Part shown: positions 6,201 to 13,160 of the stretch, one piece after another
Layout: each line of letters starts with the position of its first letter
How positions within the stretch are numbered: the first letter of the stretch is position 1
Program-made: the position numbers and the translations under genes
Assembly: GCA_900548765.1 (NCBI GenBank)
Contig: URLU01000032.1
Coordinates: 1-15,837, forward strand
Source of the DNA: an uncultured Lachnobacterium sp.
Lineage (GTDB): Bacteria > Bacillota > Clostridia > Lachnospirales > Lachnospiraceae
Direction: 5' to 3'
DNA length: 15,837 nt
Notes under the pieces: model-generated
What the model was told of the DNA's origin: nothing
The model's database searches: none
Seen by the model: only the letters and a program-made list of their open reading frames with translations

Positions 6201-7289
6201 ATGAAGTGGAAAAAGTACACAATTGAGACAACTACTGCCGCAGAGGATTTTCTGGCAGGCATGCTCATGGAGCTTGGCATAGAGGGAATAGAGGTTGAAG
6301 ACAATATTCCTCTCACTAAGGAGGAACAGGCGGATATGTTTATTGACTTCCTGCCAGAGCTTCCGCCGGATGATGGGGTGAGCCATGTAAGCTTCTATAT
6401 TGAAGTGGCAGGGGATTCCGAGGCATCAGATGAGTTTAAGGACGCATTTGAGGATGTGGCATCTGAGGCATTTTCAAATACCGGAACAGAGATACTTCCA
6501 CCTACAGGAATGACAGAGGAGGAGCAGAAGAAGCTCCTTGTCAGAGTGAAGGAAAAGCTTGAGGAGCTAAGAGACACTGTGGATATAGGAAGCGGTACAA
6601 TCCTTTCGTCTGAGACAGAGGATTTGGACTGGATAAACAACTGGAAGACCTTCTTTTCTTCCTTCTATATTGAGGATTTGCTTATCAAGCCTACATGGGA
6701 AGAACTTAAGCCGGAAGATGAGGGCAAACCTGTCATAGAGATAGATCCAGGCATATCCTTTGGAACCGGAAAACATGAGACTACCCAGCTTTGCATCAGA
6801 CAGCTTATAAAGTATGTCAGGGGTAATGCAGATTTTACACCGGAGTGGAAGAATCCAAGCGTACTTGATGTGGGCTGTGGAAGCGGAATACTTTCCATTG
6901 TTGCCTTAAAGCTTGGGGCAAGCCATGTGGTCGGAACAGATCTGGATGCAGATTGTATGATTTCCACAAGGGACAATATGAAAGTCAACCACTTGGATGA
7001 GAGCCTTGGCAGCTTTTATGTGGGGAACCTTATAACGGACAGAAAACTGCAGGACAAGGTGGGCACTGGGTGCTACGAAGTAGTTGTGGCTAACATCCTT
7101 GCAGATGTAATCATTCCTATGGCACCTGTTATTCCGGACAGGCTTAAAAAGGGTGGATATTTTATCACCTCGGGAATTATTGATTTCAAGGAAAATGAAG
7201 TAAAAGAGGCTATTGAGAAGGCCGGTCTCGAAATTGTTGAGATAAATCATCAGGGCGAATGGGTTAATATCACAGCCCGCAAGAATTAA
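6201..7289 (+). CDS. prmA: Ribosomal protein L11 methyltransferase PrmA
   Basis: PrmA trimethylates lysines and the N-terminus of ribosomal protein L11 using S-adenosylmethionine. The opening MKWKKYTIETTTAAEDFLAGMLMELGIEG is the typical N-terminal substrate-recognition domain. The Rossmann-type methyltransferase core follows, with DPGISFGTGKHETT before it, motif I VLDVGCGSGILS at 221-232 and the NILADVI motif at 298-304. The 362-residue product is longer than the usual 290-315, owing to extra acidic sequence between the recognition and catalytic domains (about residues 55-125). The ATG at 6201 is preferred over the GTG at 6156, which lies inside the tandem repeat; GAGAGG (6185-6190) serves as ribosome binding site. 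It is followed closely by rsmE, another modifier of the ribosome. Confidence 0.95.
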   Translation: MKWKKYTIETTTAAEDFLAGMLMELGIEGIEVEDNIPLTKEEQADMFIDFLPELPPDDGVSHVSFYIEVAGDSEASDEFKDAFEDVASEAFSNTGTEILPPTGMTEEEQKKLLVRVKEKLEELRDTVDIGSGTILSSETEDLDWINNWKTFFSSFYIEDLLIKPTWEELKPEDEGKPVIEIDPGISFGTGKHETTQLCIRQLIKYVRGNADFTPEWKNPSVLDVGCGSGILSIVALKLGASHVVGTDLDADCMISTRDNMKVNHLDESLGSFYVGNLITDRKLQDKVGTGCYEVVVANILADVIIPMAPVIPDRLKKGGYFITSGIIDFKENEVKEAIEKAGLEIVEINHQGEWVNITARKN

Positions 7290-7305
7290 TAACAGAGGAC
7301 AGGAT

Positions 7306-8049
7306 ATGTATCAGTTTTTTGTCAGTGATGAACAGGTATATGACGGAAAGATTCAGATTGCTGGTTCAGATGTAAATCATATAGGACATGTACTCCGCAT
7401 GAAGCCTGGTGTTAAAATCAGGATAAGTGATGAGAGTGGCAGGGCATATTTCTGCACCATAGAGTCGATTAGTGAAAAGGACGTGTGGGCTGTAATTGAT
7501 GAAGTTGATGAAAAAGGCACAGAGCTGCCTTGCAGGGTGGTGCTTTTTCAAGGTCTGCCAAAGGGTGACAAGATGGAACTTATCATACAAAAGGCTGTGG
7601 AGCTTGGAGTAAATGAAGTTGTACCTGTTGCTATGAAAAACTGTGTCATGAAGCTGGACGAAAAGAAAGCGGATAAGAAGATAGAACGCTGGCAGAACAT
7701 AGCAGAGAGTGCAGCTAAGCAGTCGAAGAGGACAATTATTCCTAAAATCTCACATCCTGTAAAATACAAACAGGCACTTGAGATGGCGAAGGAACTGGAT
7801 GTCACCTTAGTTCCATACGAGAATGAGCGTGGAATGGAGGCAACCAGAGAGATTATTGATGGCATTGCAGAAAATCCTGTGCAGAGTATAGGCATAATTG
7901 TAGGTCCGGAGGGAGGCTTTGCACCAGAGGAAATCGCAATGGTTGATGAAAACCCTGAAATGCAAAGAATAAGCCTTGGCAGAAGGATTTTAAGGACTGA
8001 AACGGCAGGAATGGCGGCACTTGCCATGCTTGTATACAGATTGGATTAA
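7306..8049 (+). CDS. rsmE: 16S rRNA (uracil(1498)-N3)-methyltransferase RsmE
   Basis: RsmE methylates N3 of U1498 in 16S rRNA near the decoding centre. The 247-residue product matches the family length of about 245. An N-terminal PUA-like barrel (about 1-70, with HIGHVLRMKPG) is followed by a SPOUT-class trefoil-knot methyltransferase domain. The knot and cofactor loop are clear: VGPEGGF with GPEGGF at 200-205, and LGRRILRTETA at 224-234. The ATG is 16 bases behind prmA, with GAGGA just upstream. The prmA-rsmE pair is common in Firmicutes, often next to dnaJ as here. Confidence 0.96.
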   Translation: MYQFFVSDEQVYDGKIQIAGSDVNHIGHVLRMKPGVKIRISDESGRAYFCTIESISEKDVWAVIDEVDEKGTELPCRVVLFQGLPKGDKMELIIQKAVELGVNEVVPVAMKNCVMKLDEKKADKKIERWQNIAESAAKQSKRTIIPKISHPVKYKQALEMAKELDVTLVPYENERGMEATREIIDGIAENPVQSIGIIVGPEGGFAPEEIAMVDENPEMQRISLGRRILRTETAGMAALAMLVYRLD

Positions 8050-8059
8050 AGGAGCAAAG

Positions 8060-9214
8060 ATGGAAGCATATTTGGATAATTCAGCGACAACACGCTGCTC
8101 AAAGGCGGCGGCAGATAAGGTGGTTTTACTTTTGACAGAGGACTTTGGTAATCCATCATCCCTGCACATGAAGGGTGTTATCGCAGAAAAATATATAAAT
8201 GAGGCAAAGAAGAAGATTGCCAGGACACTTAAATGTCAGGAAAAGGAAATTGTATTCACATCGGGCGGTACAGAGTCCAATAATCTTGCCATAATTGGAA
8301 GTGCCATGGCAAACCAGAGGGCAGGTAAACACATTATTACCACACAGGTTGAGCACGCTTCTGTTGCAAATACCATGAAGTTTCTGGAGGATAATGGCTT
8401 TGAAATCACTTATCTGGGCGTAGACCATGATGGCAGGATATCGCTGGAGGAGCTTAAGACTGCCATGAGACCTGACACAATACTTGTCTCAATAATGCAG
8501 GTTAATAATGAGATTGGAACTGTAATGCCGGTTGAGGAGGCTGGAAAGCTGATAAAGGAAATTAATCCCAGCACCCTTTTTCATGTGGACGCCATCCAGT
8601 CTTATGGCAAGCTGCATATAAGCCCTAAGAATATGAACTGTGATTTGCTTTCAGTCAGTGGTCACAAGATTCATGGACCAAAGGGAAGTGGATTTTTATA
8701 TATAAAGGACAAAACCAAAATCAAGCCGATTATCTATGGCGGTGGACAGCAGAAGGGCATGAGGTCTGGTACAGAAAATGTTCCTGCCATAGCGGGGCTT
8801 GGCGTAGCAGCAGAGGAAATCTATACAGACCTTGACACCAAGATTGAGGCAATGTATAAATTAAAGGCTCATTTTATAAATGAAGTGACCAGGATAGATG
8901 GGGTCACAGTCAATGGACTGACAGATAAGACCAGTGCGCCACATATTGTGAGTGTGAGCATACAGGGAGTGAGAGCAGAGGTTATCCTTCACACACTGGA
9001 GGATAAAAACATATATGTGTCAGCAGGAAGTGCCTGCTCTTCCAACAAGCCGGCAGTCAGTGCCACATTAAAAGCGATTGGCCTGCCAATGGAGCTGCTT
9101 GATTCAACAGTAAGATTTAGTTTTTGTGTGGATACTACAATTGAGGAAATTGACTATGCAATCAAAGTTATGCAGGATGTCGTTCCAAAGCTGCAGAAAT
9201 ACACACGCAGATAA
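8060..9214 (+). CDS. Cysteine desulfurase (NifS/IscS family), probable ThiI sulfur donor
   Basis: This pyridoxal-phosphate enzyme takes sulfur from cysteine as an enzyme-bound persulfide and passes it to acceptors. The 384 residues begin MEAYLDNSATTR. The cofactor-binding lysine is Lys203 in SVSGHKIHGPKGSGFLY, and the persulfide cysteine is Cys326 in SAGSACSS. Both are intact. An in-frame start at 8021 lies inside rsmE; the ATG at 8060 is chosen because AAAGGAG (8048-8054) sits five bases upstream. The gene is ten bases behind rsmE and directly before thiI. By analogy with the Bacillus NifZ-ThiI pair, its likely job is s4U formation in tRNA. General Fe-S cluster supply is less likely, since no iscU, sufU or other scaffold gene is next to it. 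Confidence 0.95.
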   Translation: MEAYLDNSATTRCSKAAADKVVLLLTEDFGNPSSLHMKGVIAEKYINEAKKKIARTLKCQEKEIVFTSGGTESNNLAIIGSAMANQRAGKHIITTQVEHASVANTMKFLEDNGFEITYLGVDHDGRISLEELKTAMRPDTILVSIMQVNNEIGTVMPVEEAGKLIKEINPSTLFHVDAIQSYGKLHISPKNMNCDLLSVSGHKIHGPKGSGFLYIKDKTKIKPIIYGGGQQKGMRSGTENVPAIAGLGVAAEEIYTDLDTKIEAMYKLKAHFINEVTRIDGVTVNGLTDKTSAPHIVSVSIQGVRAEVILHTLEDKNIYVSAGSACSSNKPAVSATLKAIGLPMELLDSTVRFSFCVDTTIEEIDYAIKVMQDVVPKLQKYTRR

Positions 9215-9223
9215 GGAGAAAAT

Positions 9224-10408
9224 ATGTATAGAACTTTTTTGATTAAATATGCTGAGATTGCCATAAAGGGAAAAAACCGTTATGTCTTTGAGGACGCACT
9301 GGTAAAAAATATCAAATATGCTTTAAAGGATGTGGACGGCAGCTTTGAAGTAAGAAAAGAATCAGGGCGGGTATATGTTGAGACTGAGGGGGACTATGAC
9401 TATGATGAGGCAGTAGCAGCTCTTCAGAGAGTCTTTGGCATTGTCGGAATCTGTCCAGTTGAACTGCATGAGGATGAGGGCTTTGACAAGCTTGCAGAGG
9501 CTGTCATAGAGCATATCAACAATGTATACAAGAATAAAAACTTCACTTTCAAGGTCAATGCCAGACGTGCCAGAAAAAATTATCCAATGACTTCCATGGA
9601 GATTAATGCAGCCGTAGGCGAAAAGGTGCTTGAGGCTTTCCCTGAGACAAAGGTAGATGTGCACAATCCAGAGGTACTTATCAATATCGAAATAAGACCT
9701 ATGATTAACATATATTCAGAGGAGCTTAAGGGGCCAGGCGGCATGCCTCTGGGAACTGCCGGCAAGGCTATGCTCCTGTTATCAGGTGGAATCGACAGTC
9801 CTGTTGCAGGATATATGATTGCCAAGAGAGGCGTTGTGCTTGAAGCAACATATTTCCACGCACCACCATATACCAGCGAGAGAGCAAAGCAGAAGGTTAT
9901 AGACCTGGCAAAAAAGGTTGCCAGATATTCAGGCCCTATTAATCTGCATGTGGTTAATTTTACTGATATCCAGCTTGAAATATATGAGAAGTGTCCACAT
10001 GACGAGCTTACCATTATCATGCGCAGATACATGATGAAGATTGCAGAGCATTTTGCAAATGAAGGAAAGTGCCTTGGACTTATCACAGGAGAGAGCATAG
10101 GCCAGGTTGCCAGCCAGACAATGCAGTCGCTTGCTGTCACCAATGAGGTATGTGAGCTTCCTGTATATCGTCCGCTTATCGCCATGGACAAGAACGATAT
10201 AATTGATATTTCCAACAGGATTGATACCTATGAGACATCAATCCTGCCATATGAGGACTGCTGTACAATATTTGTAGCCAAGCATCCTGTTACAAAGCCA
10301 AATATTAATTTTATAAAAAAGTCAGAGCGAAAACTGGACGACACAATAGAGGCTCTTATGCAGACTGCAATTGATACAACAGAGCATATCAGGGTAGATG
10401 CAGAGTAG
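9224..10408 (+). CDS. thiI: tRNA 4-thiouridine synthase ThiI (no rhodanese domain)
   Basis: ThiI adenylates U8 of tRNA and inserts sulfur to make 4-thiouridine; in some bacteria it also serves thiamine synthesis. The 394-residue product has the ferredoxin-like and THUMP RNA-binding domains (about 1-165), then a PP-loop pyrophosphatase domain with LLLSGGIDSPVAGYM (SGGIDSP at 187-193). It ends soon after the core and lacks the C-terminal rhodanese domain of E. coli ThiI, as in Bacillus. A Cys-Cys pair at 346-347 (EDCCTIFVAKHP) is well placed to be the redox cysteine, by inference. AAGGAG precedes the ATG, ten bases after the desulfurase gene. The pair forms a self-contained sulfur relay. Confidence 0.97.
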   Translation: MYRTFLIKYAEIAIKGKNRYVFEDALVKNIKYALKDVDGSFEVRKESGRVYVETEGDYDYDEAVAALQRVFGIVGICPVELHEDEGFDKLAEAVIEHINNVYKNKNFTFKVNARRARKNYPMTSMEINAAVGEKVLEAFPETKVDVHNPEVLINIEIRPMINIYSEELKGPGGMPLGTAGKAMLLLSGGIDSPVAGYMIAKRGVVLEATYFHAPPYTSERAKQKVIDLAKKVARYSGPINLHVVNFTDIQLEIYEKCPHDELTIIMRRYMMKIAEHFANEGKCLGLITGESIGQVASQTMQSLAVTNEVCELPVYRPLIAMDKNDIIDISNRIDTYETSILPYEDCCTIFVAKHPVTKPNINFIKKSERKLDDTIEALMQTAIDTTEHIRVDAE

Positions 10409-10444
10409 AAAATAAAAAAAGAAGACCTGATAATTCAGGTCTTC
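10409..10444 (-). terminator. Intrinsic terminator of the minus-strand HPr-like gene
   Basis: GAAGACCTGA (10421-10430) and TCAGGTCTTC (10435-10444) form a perfect 10-bp stem with a four-base loop. On the minus strand it is followed by seven T and then ATTTT (plus-strand A tract 10410-10420), a textbook terminator 23 bases after the gene. In the plus direction no T run follows, so thiI transcripts may not stop here efficiently. Confidence 0.92.
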
Positions 10445-10467
10445 AGATTGCAAAAGAAATTGTTTGA

Positions 10468-10701
10468 TTACTCAATAATGTATGGCTTCAAAACTTCCAT
10501 AATCTCATCGAGATTTGTCTCGGTATGTATTGCTAAATCGATAGGCTTAGATAAATCTAAACTGAAAATTCCCATGATGGATTTTGCATCAATAACATAT
10601 CTTCCGGAGATTAAATCAAAATCGAAGTCAAACTGAGTGATTGCATTAACAAATGATTTGACTTTTCCAATAGAATTTAATGAAATCTGTACTGTTTTCA
10701 T
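10468..10701 (-). CDS. HPr-fold protein lacking the phosphocarrier histidine (Crh-like)
   Basis: The 77-residue product aligns over its whole length with HPr, the histidine phosphocarrier of the sugar phosphotransferase system. The best match is the regulatory region AKSIMGIFSLDL, whose serine (Ser41) is equivalent to HPr Ser46, the target of HPr kinase/phosphorylase. The active-site segment GxHARPA is replaced by SIGKVKSFV; the only histidine, His59, lies elsewhere. It therefore cannot carry phosphate from enzyme I in the usual way. Bacillus Crh shows the same pattern (no His15, Ser46 kept) and acts only as a CcpA cofactor and regulator; a similar role is an inference. The ATG has a perfect AGGAGG (plus-strand 10709-10714) seven bases upstream. 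It has its own promoter and terminator and stands alone, antisense, between thiI and mtaB. Confidence 0.85.
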   Translation of the reverse strand: MKTVQISLNSIGKVKSFVNAITQFDFDFDLISGRYVIDAKSIMGIFSLDLSKPIDLAIHTETNLDEIMEVLKPYIIE

Positions 10702-10733
10702 AGGAAAACCTCCTTAATTACTTTTATAAGATG

Positions 10734-10762
10734 ATAGTAATGGTTTTCGTTGAAAAAGTCAA
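10734..10762 (-). promoter_or_regulatory. Promoter of the HPr-like gene (minus strand)
   Basis: On the minus strand TTGACT (plus 10757-10762) is followed by 17 bases and TACTAT (plus 10734-10739; four of six matches). It directs transcription toward the HPr-like ATG at 10701 with a leader of about 25 bases. The -35 end lies only 20 bases from the mtaB start codon on the other strand, so the two upstream regions overlap. Confidence 0.55.
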
Positions 10763-10782
10763 TTGATATAGGAGTTAAAATA

Positions 10783-12111
10783 ATGAAAAAAGCAGCATTG
10801 CATAATTTAGGCTGTAAAGTAAACGCATATGAGACAGAAGCCATGCAGCAGATGTTGGAGGAAGCAGGCTATGAAATAGTGCCATTTTCGGAAAAAGCAG
10901 ACGTCTATGTCATAAATACCTGTTCGGTTACCAATATGGCAGACAGAAAATCAAGACAGATGCTCCACCGGGCAAAGAAAATGAATCCGGATTCCATAGT
11001 CGTAGGTGCAGGCTGCTATGTGCAGACAAAGGAAAAGGAAGCCCTGAAAGATTTGGCAATCGACATCATAATCGGAAATAACAAAAAGCATGAGCTGGTG
11101 CAGCTTATTGATGGGTATATTGCAGACAAGAACCAGACTGATAAGGTTTCATTTACAGAAAATGCTGTAATAGATATAAATGATAACCAACAGGAGTTTG
11201 AGGAGATGAATCTGTCAAAGACTGCTGAGCATACCAGAGCCTTTATCAAGGTGCAGGATGGCTGTAACCAGTTCTGCAGCTACTGCATTATTCCTTATGC
11301 CAGAGGCCGTGTGAGAAGCAGGAGCATTGGCAATGTGCTGGCAGAGGTTAAGCGCCTGGCTCAGAATGGCTTTAAGGAAATTGTGCTTACAGGTATCCAT
11401 TTAAGCTCCTACGGCATAGACTGTGACGACAATCTGCTTCACCTGATACAGGAAGTCCACAAGATAGATGGTGTGGAGAGAATCAGGCTGGGTTCTTTTG
11501 AGCCAAGGCTTATAACAGGAGAGTTTGCATCCGAGCTTTCAAAGCTTGAAAAGGTCTGTCCTCATTTCCATCTGTCATTGCAGAGTGGCTGTGATGCCAC
11601 CTTAAAGCGCATGAACAGACAGTATAACACTGAGGAATACGAGAAAAGCTGTGAGCTTTTACGCAAATATTTTGATTATCCTGCCATTACAACAGATGTG
11701 ATTGTGGGATTTCCGGCTGAGACAGAGGAAGAGTTTGAAATTACAAAAGAATATTTGCAGAAAATTCATTTTTATGAGATGCATATTTTTAAATATTCAA
11801 AGAGACAGGGAACCAGAGCCGCAGCCATGGATAATCAGGTGCCGGAAGACATAAAGACTAAGAGAAGCGCAGTCCTTATTGAACTTGGTAATAAGATGTC
11901 AAAGGAATACAGAGAACATTATCTTGGCATGGATAAAGAGGTATTGTTCGAGGAAAAGACCACAATAAATGGAAAGGATTACTTTGTTGGCTATACAAAG
12001 GAATACGTCAAGGTGGCTTTAGAAACAGAAGAAAATGTGGAAAATATGCTTGTGACAGGCAGGATAGTTAAGCCTTTGAATGATGAAGTCTACCTTATGC
12101 AGAAGATATAG
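10783..12111 (+). CDS. mtaB: tRNA (N6-threonylcarbamoyladenosine(37)-C2)-methylthiotransferase MtaB
   Basis: MtaB is a radical-SAM enzyme that adds a methylthio group to t6A at position 37 of ANN-decoding tRNAs. The 442-residue product has the N-terminal UPF0004 domain with Cys11 (HNLGCKVNAYE), Cys47 (NTCSVTN) and Cys78 (GAGCYVQ), which hold the auxiliary 4Fe-4S cluster. The radical-SAM motif CNQFCSYC supplies Cys161, Cys165 and Cys168. A TRAM-type RNA-binding domain forms the C-terminus (about 380-440). The LGCKVNxYE opening separates MtaB from MiaB and RimO. The ATG at 10783 is preferred over an upstream in-frame TTG (10750) because AGGAG (10770-10774) is eight bases away. I found no convincing plus-strand promoter before it. 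Confidence 0.95.
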   Translation: MKKAALHNLGCKVNAYETEAMQQMLEEAGYEIVPFSEKADVYVINTCSVTNMADRKSRQMLHRAKKMNPDSIVVGAGCYVQTKEKEALKDLAIDIIIGNNKKHELVQLIDGYIADKNQTDKVSFTENAVIDINDNQQEFEEMNLSKTAEHTRAFIKVQDGCNQFCSYCIIPYARGRVRSRSIGNVLAEVKRLAQNGFKEIVLTGIHLSSYGIDCDDNLLHLIQEVHKIDGVERIRLGSFEPRLITGEFASELSKLEKVCPHFHLSLQSGCDATLKRMNRQYNTEEYEKSCELLRKYFDYPAITTDVIVGFPAETEEEFEITKEYLQKIHFYEMHIFKYSKRQGTRAAAMDNQVPEDIKTKRSAVLIELGNKMSKEYREHYLGMDKEVLFEEKTTINGKDYFVGYTKEYVKVALETEENVENMLVTGRIVKPLNDEVYLMQKI

Positions 12112-12112
12112 G

Positions 12113-12141
12113 TTGTATTTTGTGAGAATTTCGTATACAAT
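12113..12141 (+). promoter_or_regulatory. Possible promoter of the ireB-ruvX-DUF1292 cluster
   Basis: TTGTAT (12113-12118) is followed by 17 bases and TACAAT (12136-12141; five of six matches to the -10 consensus). A start near 12148 would give a leader of about 17 bases with the ribosome binding site AAGGGTGTG before the ireB ATG. The -35 match is only moderate and read-through from mtaB is also possible. Confidence 0.45.
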
Positions 12142-12164
12142 TATAGGACAAAGGGTGTGAGCGT

Positions 12165-12422
12165 ATGGAGAATATAAATAATACACAATTTTTTACAGTA
12201 CAAAAAGAACCGGAGCTTCAGGTAAAGGATGTTCTGGAGATTGTTTATCGTGCTCTCAGCGAGAAGGGCTATAACCCTGTCAATCAGATAGTTGGATATA
12301 TTATGTCAGGAGACCCGACATATATCACCAGCCATAATAATGCCAGAAGCCTGATAATGAAGGTTGAGAGAGACGAGTTAGTGGAGGAAGTTCTCAAGAC
12401 ATATATTGAGGACAATTTCTAA
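12165..12422 (+). CDS. ireB: IreB-family regulatory phosphoprotein (UPF0297/DUF965)
   Basis: The 85-residue protein carries the family hallmark ALSEKGYNPVNQIVGYIMSG followed by DPTYITSHNNARSLI and ends KVERDELVEEVLKTYI. In Enterococcus faecalis IreB is a substrate of the PASTA-domain kinase IreK and a negative regulator of cephalosporin resistance; elsewhere its role is less clear. The first 15 residues are a flexible, variable tail. Thr7 (NNTQFF) appears to line up with the phosphorylated Thr7 of IreB, whereas the other site, Thr4, is Ile here (alignment from memory). It precedes ruvX by two bases and belongs to the conserved ireB-ruvX-DUF1292 set (yrzL-yrrK-yrzB in Bacillus). AAGGGTGTG upstream of the ATG acts as ribosome binding site. 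Confidence 0.93.
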   Translation: MENINNTQFFTVQKEPELQVKDVLEIVYRALSEKGYNPVNQIVGYIMSGDPTYITSHNNARSLIMKVERDELVEEVLKTYIEDNF

Positions 12423-12424
12423 AT

Positions 12425-12859
12425 ATGAGAATATTAGGACTTGATTTTGGTTCAAAGACAGTAGGTGTCGCAGTCAGCGATGAGCTGCTGATTACAGCCC
12501 AGGGAGTTGAAATTGTGCGCAGAAAATCACCATCAAAGCTGCGCCAGACACTTGCCAGGATTGAAGAACTGATAGAACAGTATGGGGTAGAAAAAATCGT
12601 GCTGGGCTATCCAAAGAACATGAACAATACAGAGGGAGAACGCTGCGAGAAGACCAAAGAGTTTAAGGAGATGCTTGAGAGACGTACAGGACTTGAGGTT
12701 GTTTTGTGGGATGAGCGCCTTACGACAGTTGCCGCAGATCGTTCAATGATGGAGACAGGGATCCGCAGAGAAAACCGCAAGGAATATGTAGATGAGATTG
12801 CGGCTATATTCATTCTGCAGGGATACCTTGATTTTTTGCGTAATTCAGGAGAATCATAA
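12425..12859 (+). CDS. ruvX: Putative pre-16S rRNA nuclease / Holliday junction resolvase RuvX (YqgF)
   Basis: This RNase H-fold nuclease is implicated in maturing the 5' end of 16S rRNA and was earlier proposed as a Holliday-junction resolvase. The 144 residues are standard for the family. The acidic active site is visible: Asp7 in LGLDFGSKTVGVAVSD, the VLGYPKNMNNTEGER segment, WDERLTTVAADRSM, and the C-terminal YVDEIAAIFILQGYL with its conserved Asp-Glu. The start lies two bases after the ireB stop and has only a weak ribosome binding site within ireB, which suggests translational coupling. Confidence 0.95.
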   Translation: MRILGLDFGSKTVGVAVSDELLITAQGVEIVRRKSPSKLRQTLARIEELIEQYGVEKIVLGYPKNMNNTEGERCEKTKEFKEMLERRTGLEVVLWDERLTTVAADRSMMETGIRRENRKEYVDEIAAIFILQGYLDFLRNSGES

Positions 12860-12863
12860 ATAG

Positions 12864-13127
12864 ATGGAAAAGATTAAATTTACAGACCCAGATACACAGG
12901 AAGTAGTGGAGTTTGCTGTGGAGGAAGAGACACAGCTCAATGGAATCAGATATCTTTTAGTTTCCGAAGGTGAAGAAGACGGAGACTGTGAAGCATATAT
13001 ATTAAAAGAAATAAGCACTGATGATGAAGAGGTAGTTTATCAAATGGTTGAAGATGATGTAGAATTTTCTGCACTTGCTAAAATATTCTCTGAGCTCACA
13101 GACGAAGAGACAGCATTAGAGTACTAA
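12864..13127 (+). CDS. DUF1292 family protein (YrzB-like)
   Basis: The 87-residue, very acidic protein matches the DUF1292 family in layout: a start in FTDPDTQEVVEFAVEEETQLNG, then YLLVSE, a short acidic loop, AYILKEI and VEDDVEFSALAKIFSEL. Its function is unknown; the short beta strands suggest a small beta-rich fold with a C-terminal helix. It starts four bases after ruvX and is the third member of the ireB-ruvX-DUF1292 trio, which is conserved across Firmicutes. It has no membrane or export signal. Its constant company suggests a link to ribosome maturation or cell-wall signalling, but that is inference. Confidence 0.9.
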   Translation: MEKIKFTDPDTQEVVEFAVEEETQLNGIRYLLVSEGEEDGDCEAYILKEISTDDEEVVYQMVEDDVEFSALAKIFSELTDEETALEY

Positions 13128-13160
13128 TGTGAACGTGAAAAAATAATTGGAGGTAATATT

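Noticed and set aside
8021..8059. Cysteine desulfurase starting inside rsmE
   Set aside because: The 13 extra residues do not match the family, whose proteins begin at the xAYLDNxATT segment; AAAGGAG precedes ATG 8060.
10421..10444. Perfect hairpin as the terminator of thiI on the plus strand
   Set aside because: The downstream plus-strand bases are AGATTGCAAAAG with no T run; the A tract is on the other side, so it terminates the minus-strand gene.
10448..10636. Plus-strand 62-codon open frame opposite the HPr-like gene
   Set aside because: No ribosome binding site or recognisable product, whereas the minus-strand frame has AGGAGG, a promoter, a terminator and HPr similarity.
10764..10772. 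Extended -10 like TGATATAGG as a promoter for mtaB
   Set aside because: Transcription would begin after the ribosome binding site (10770-10774), and there is no -35 box at proper distance.
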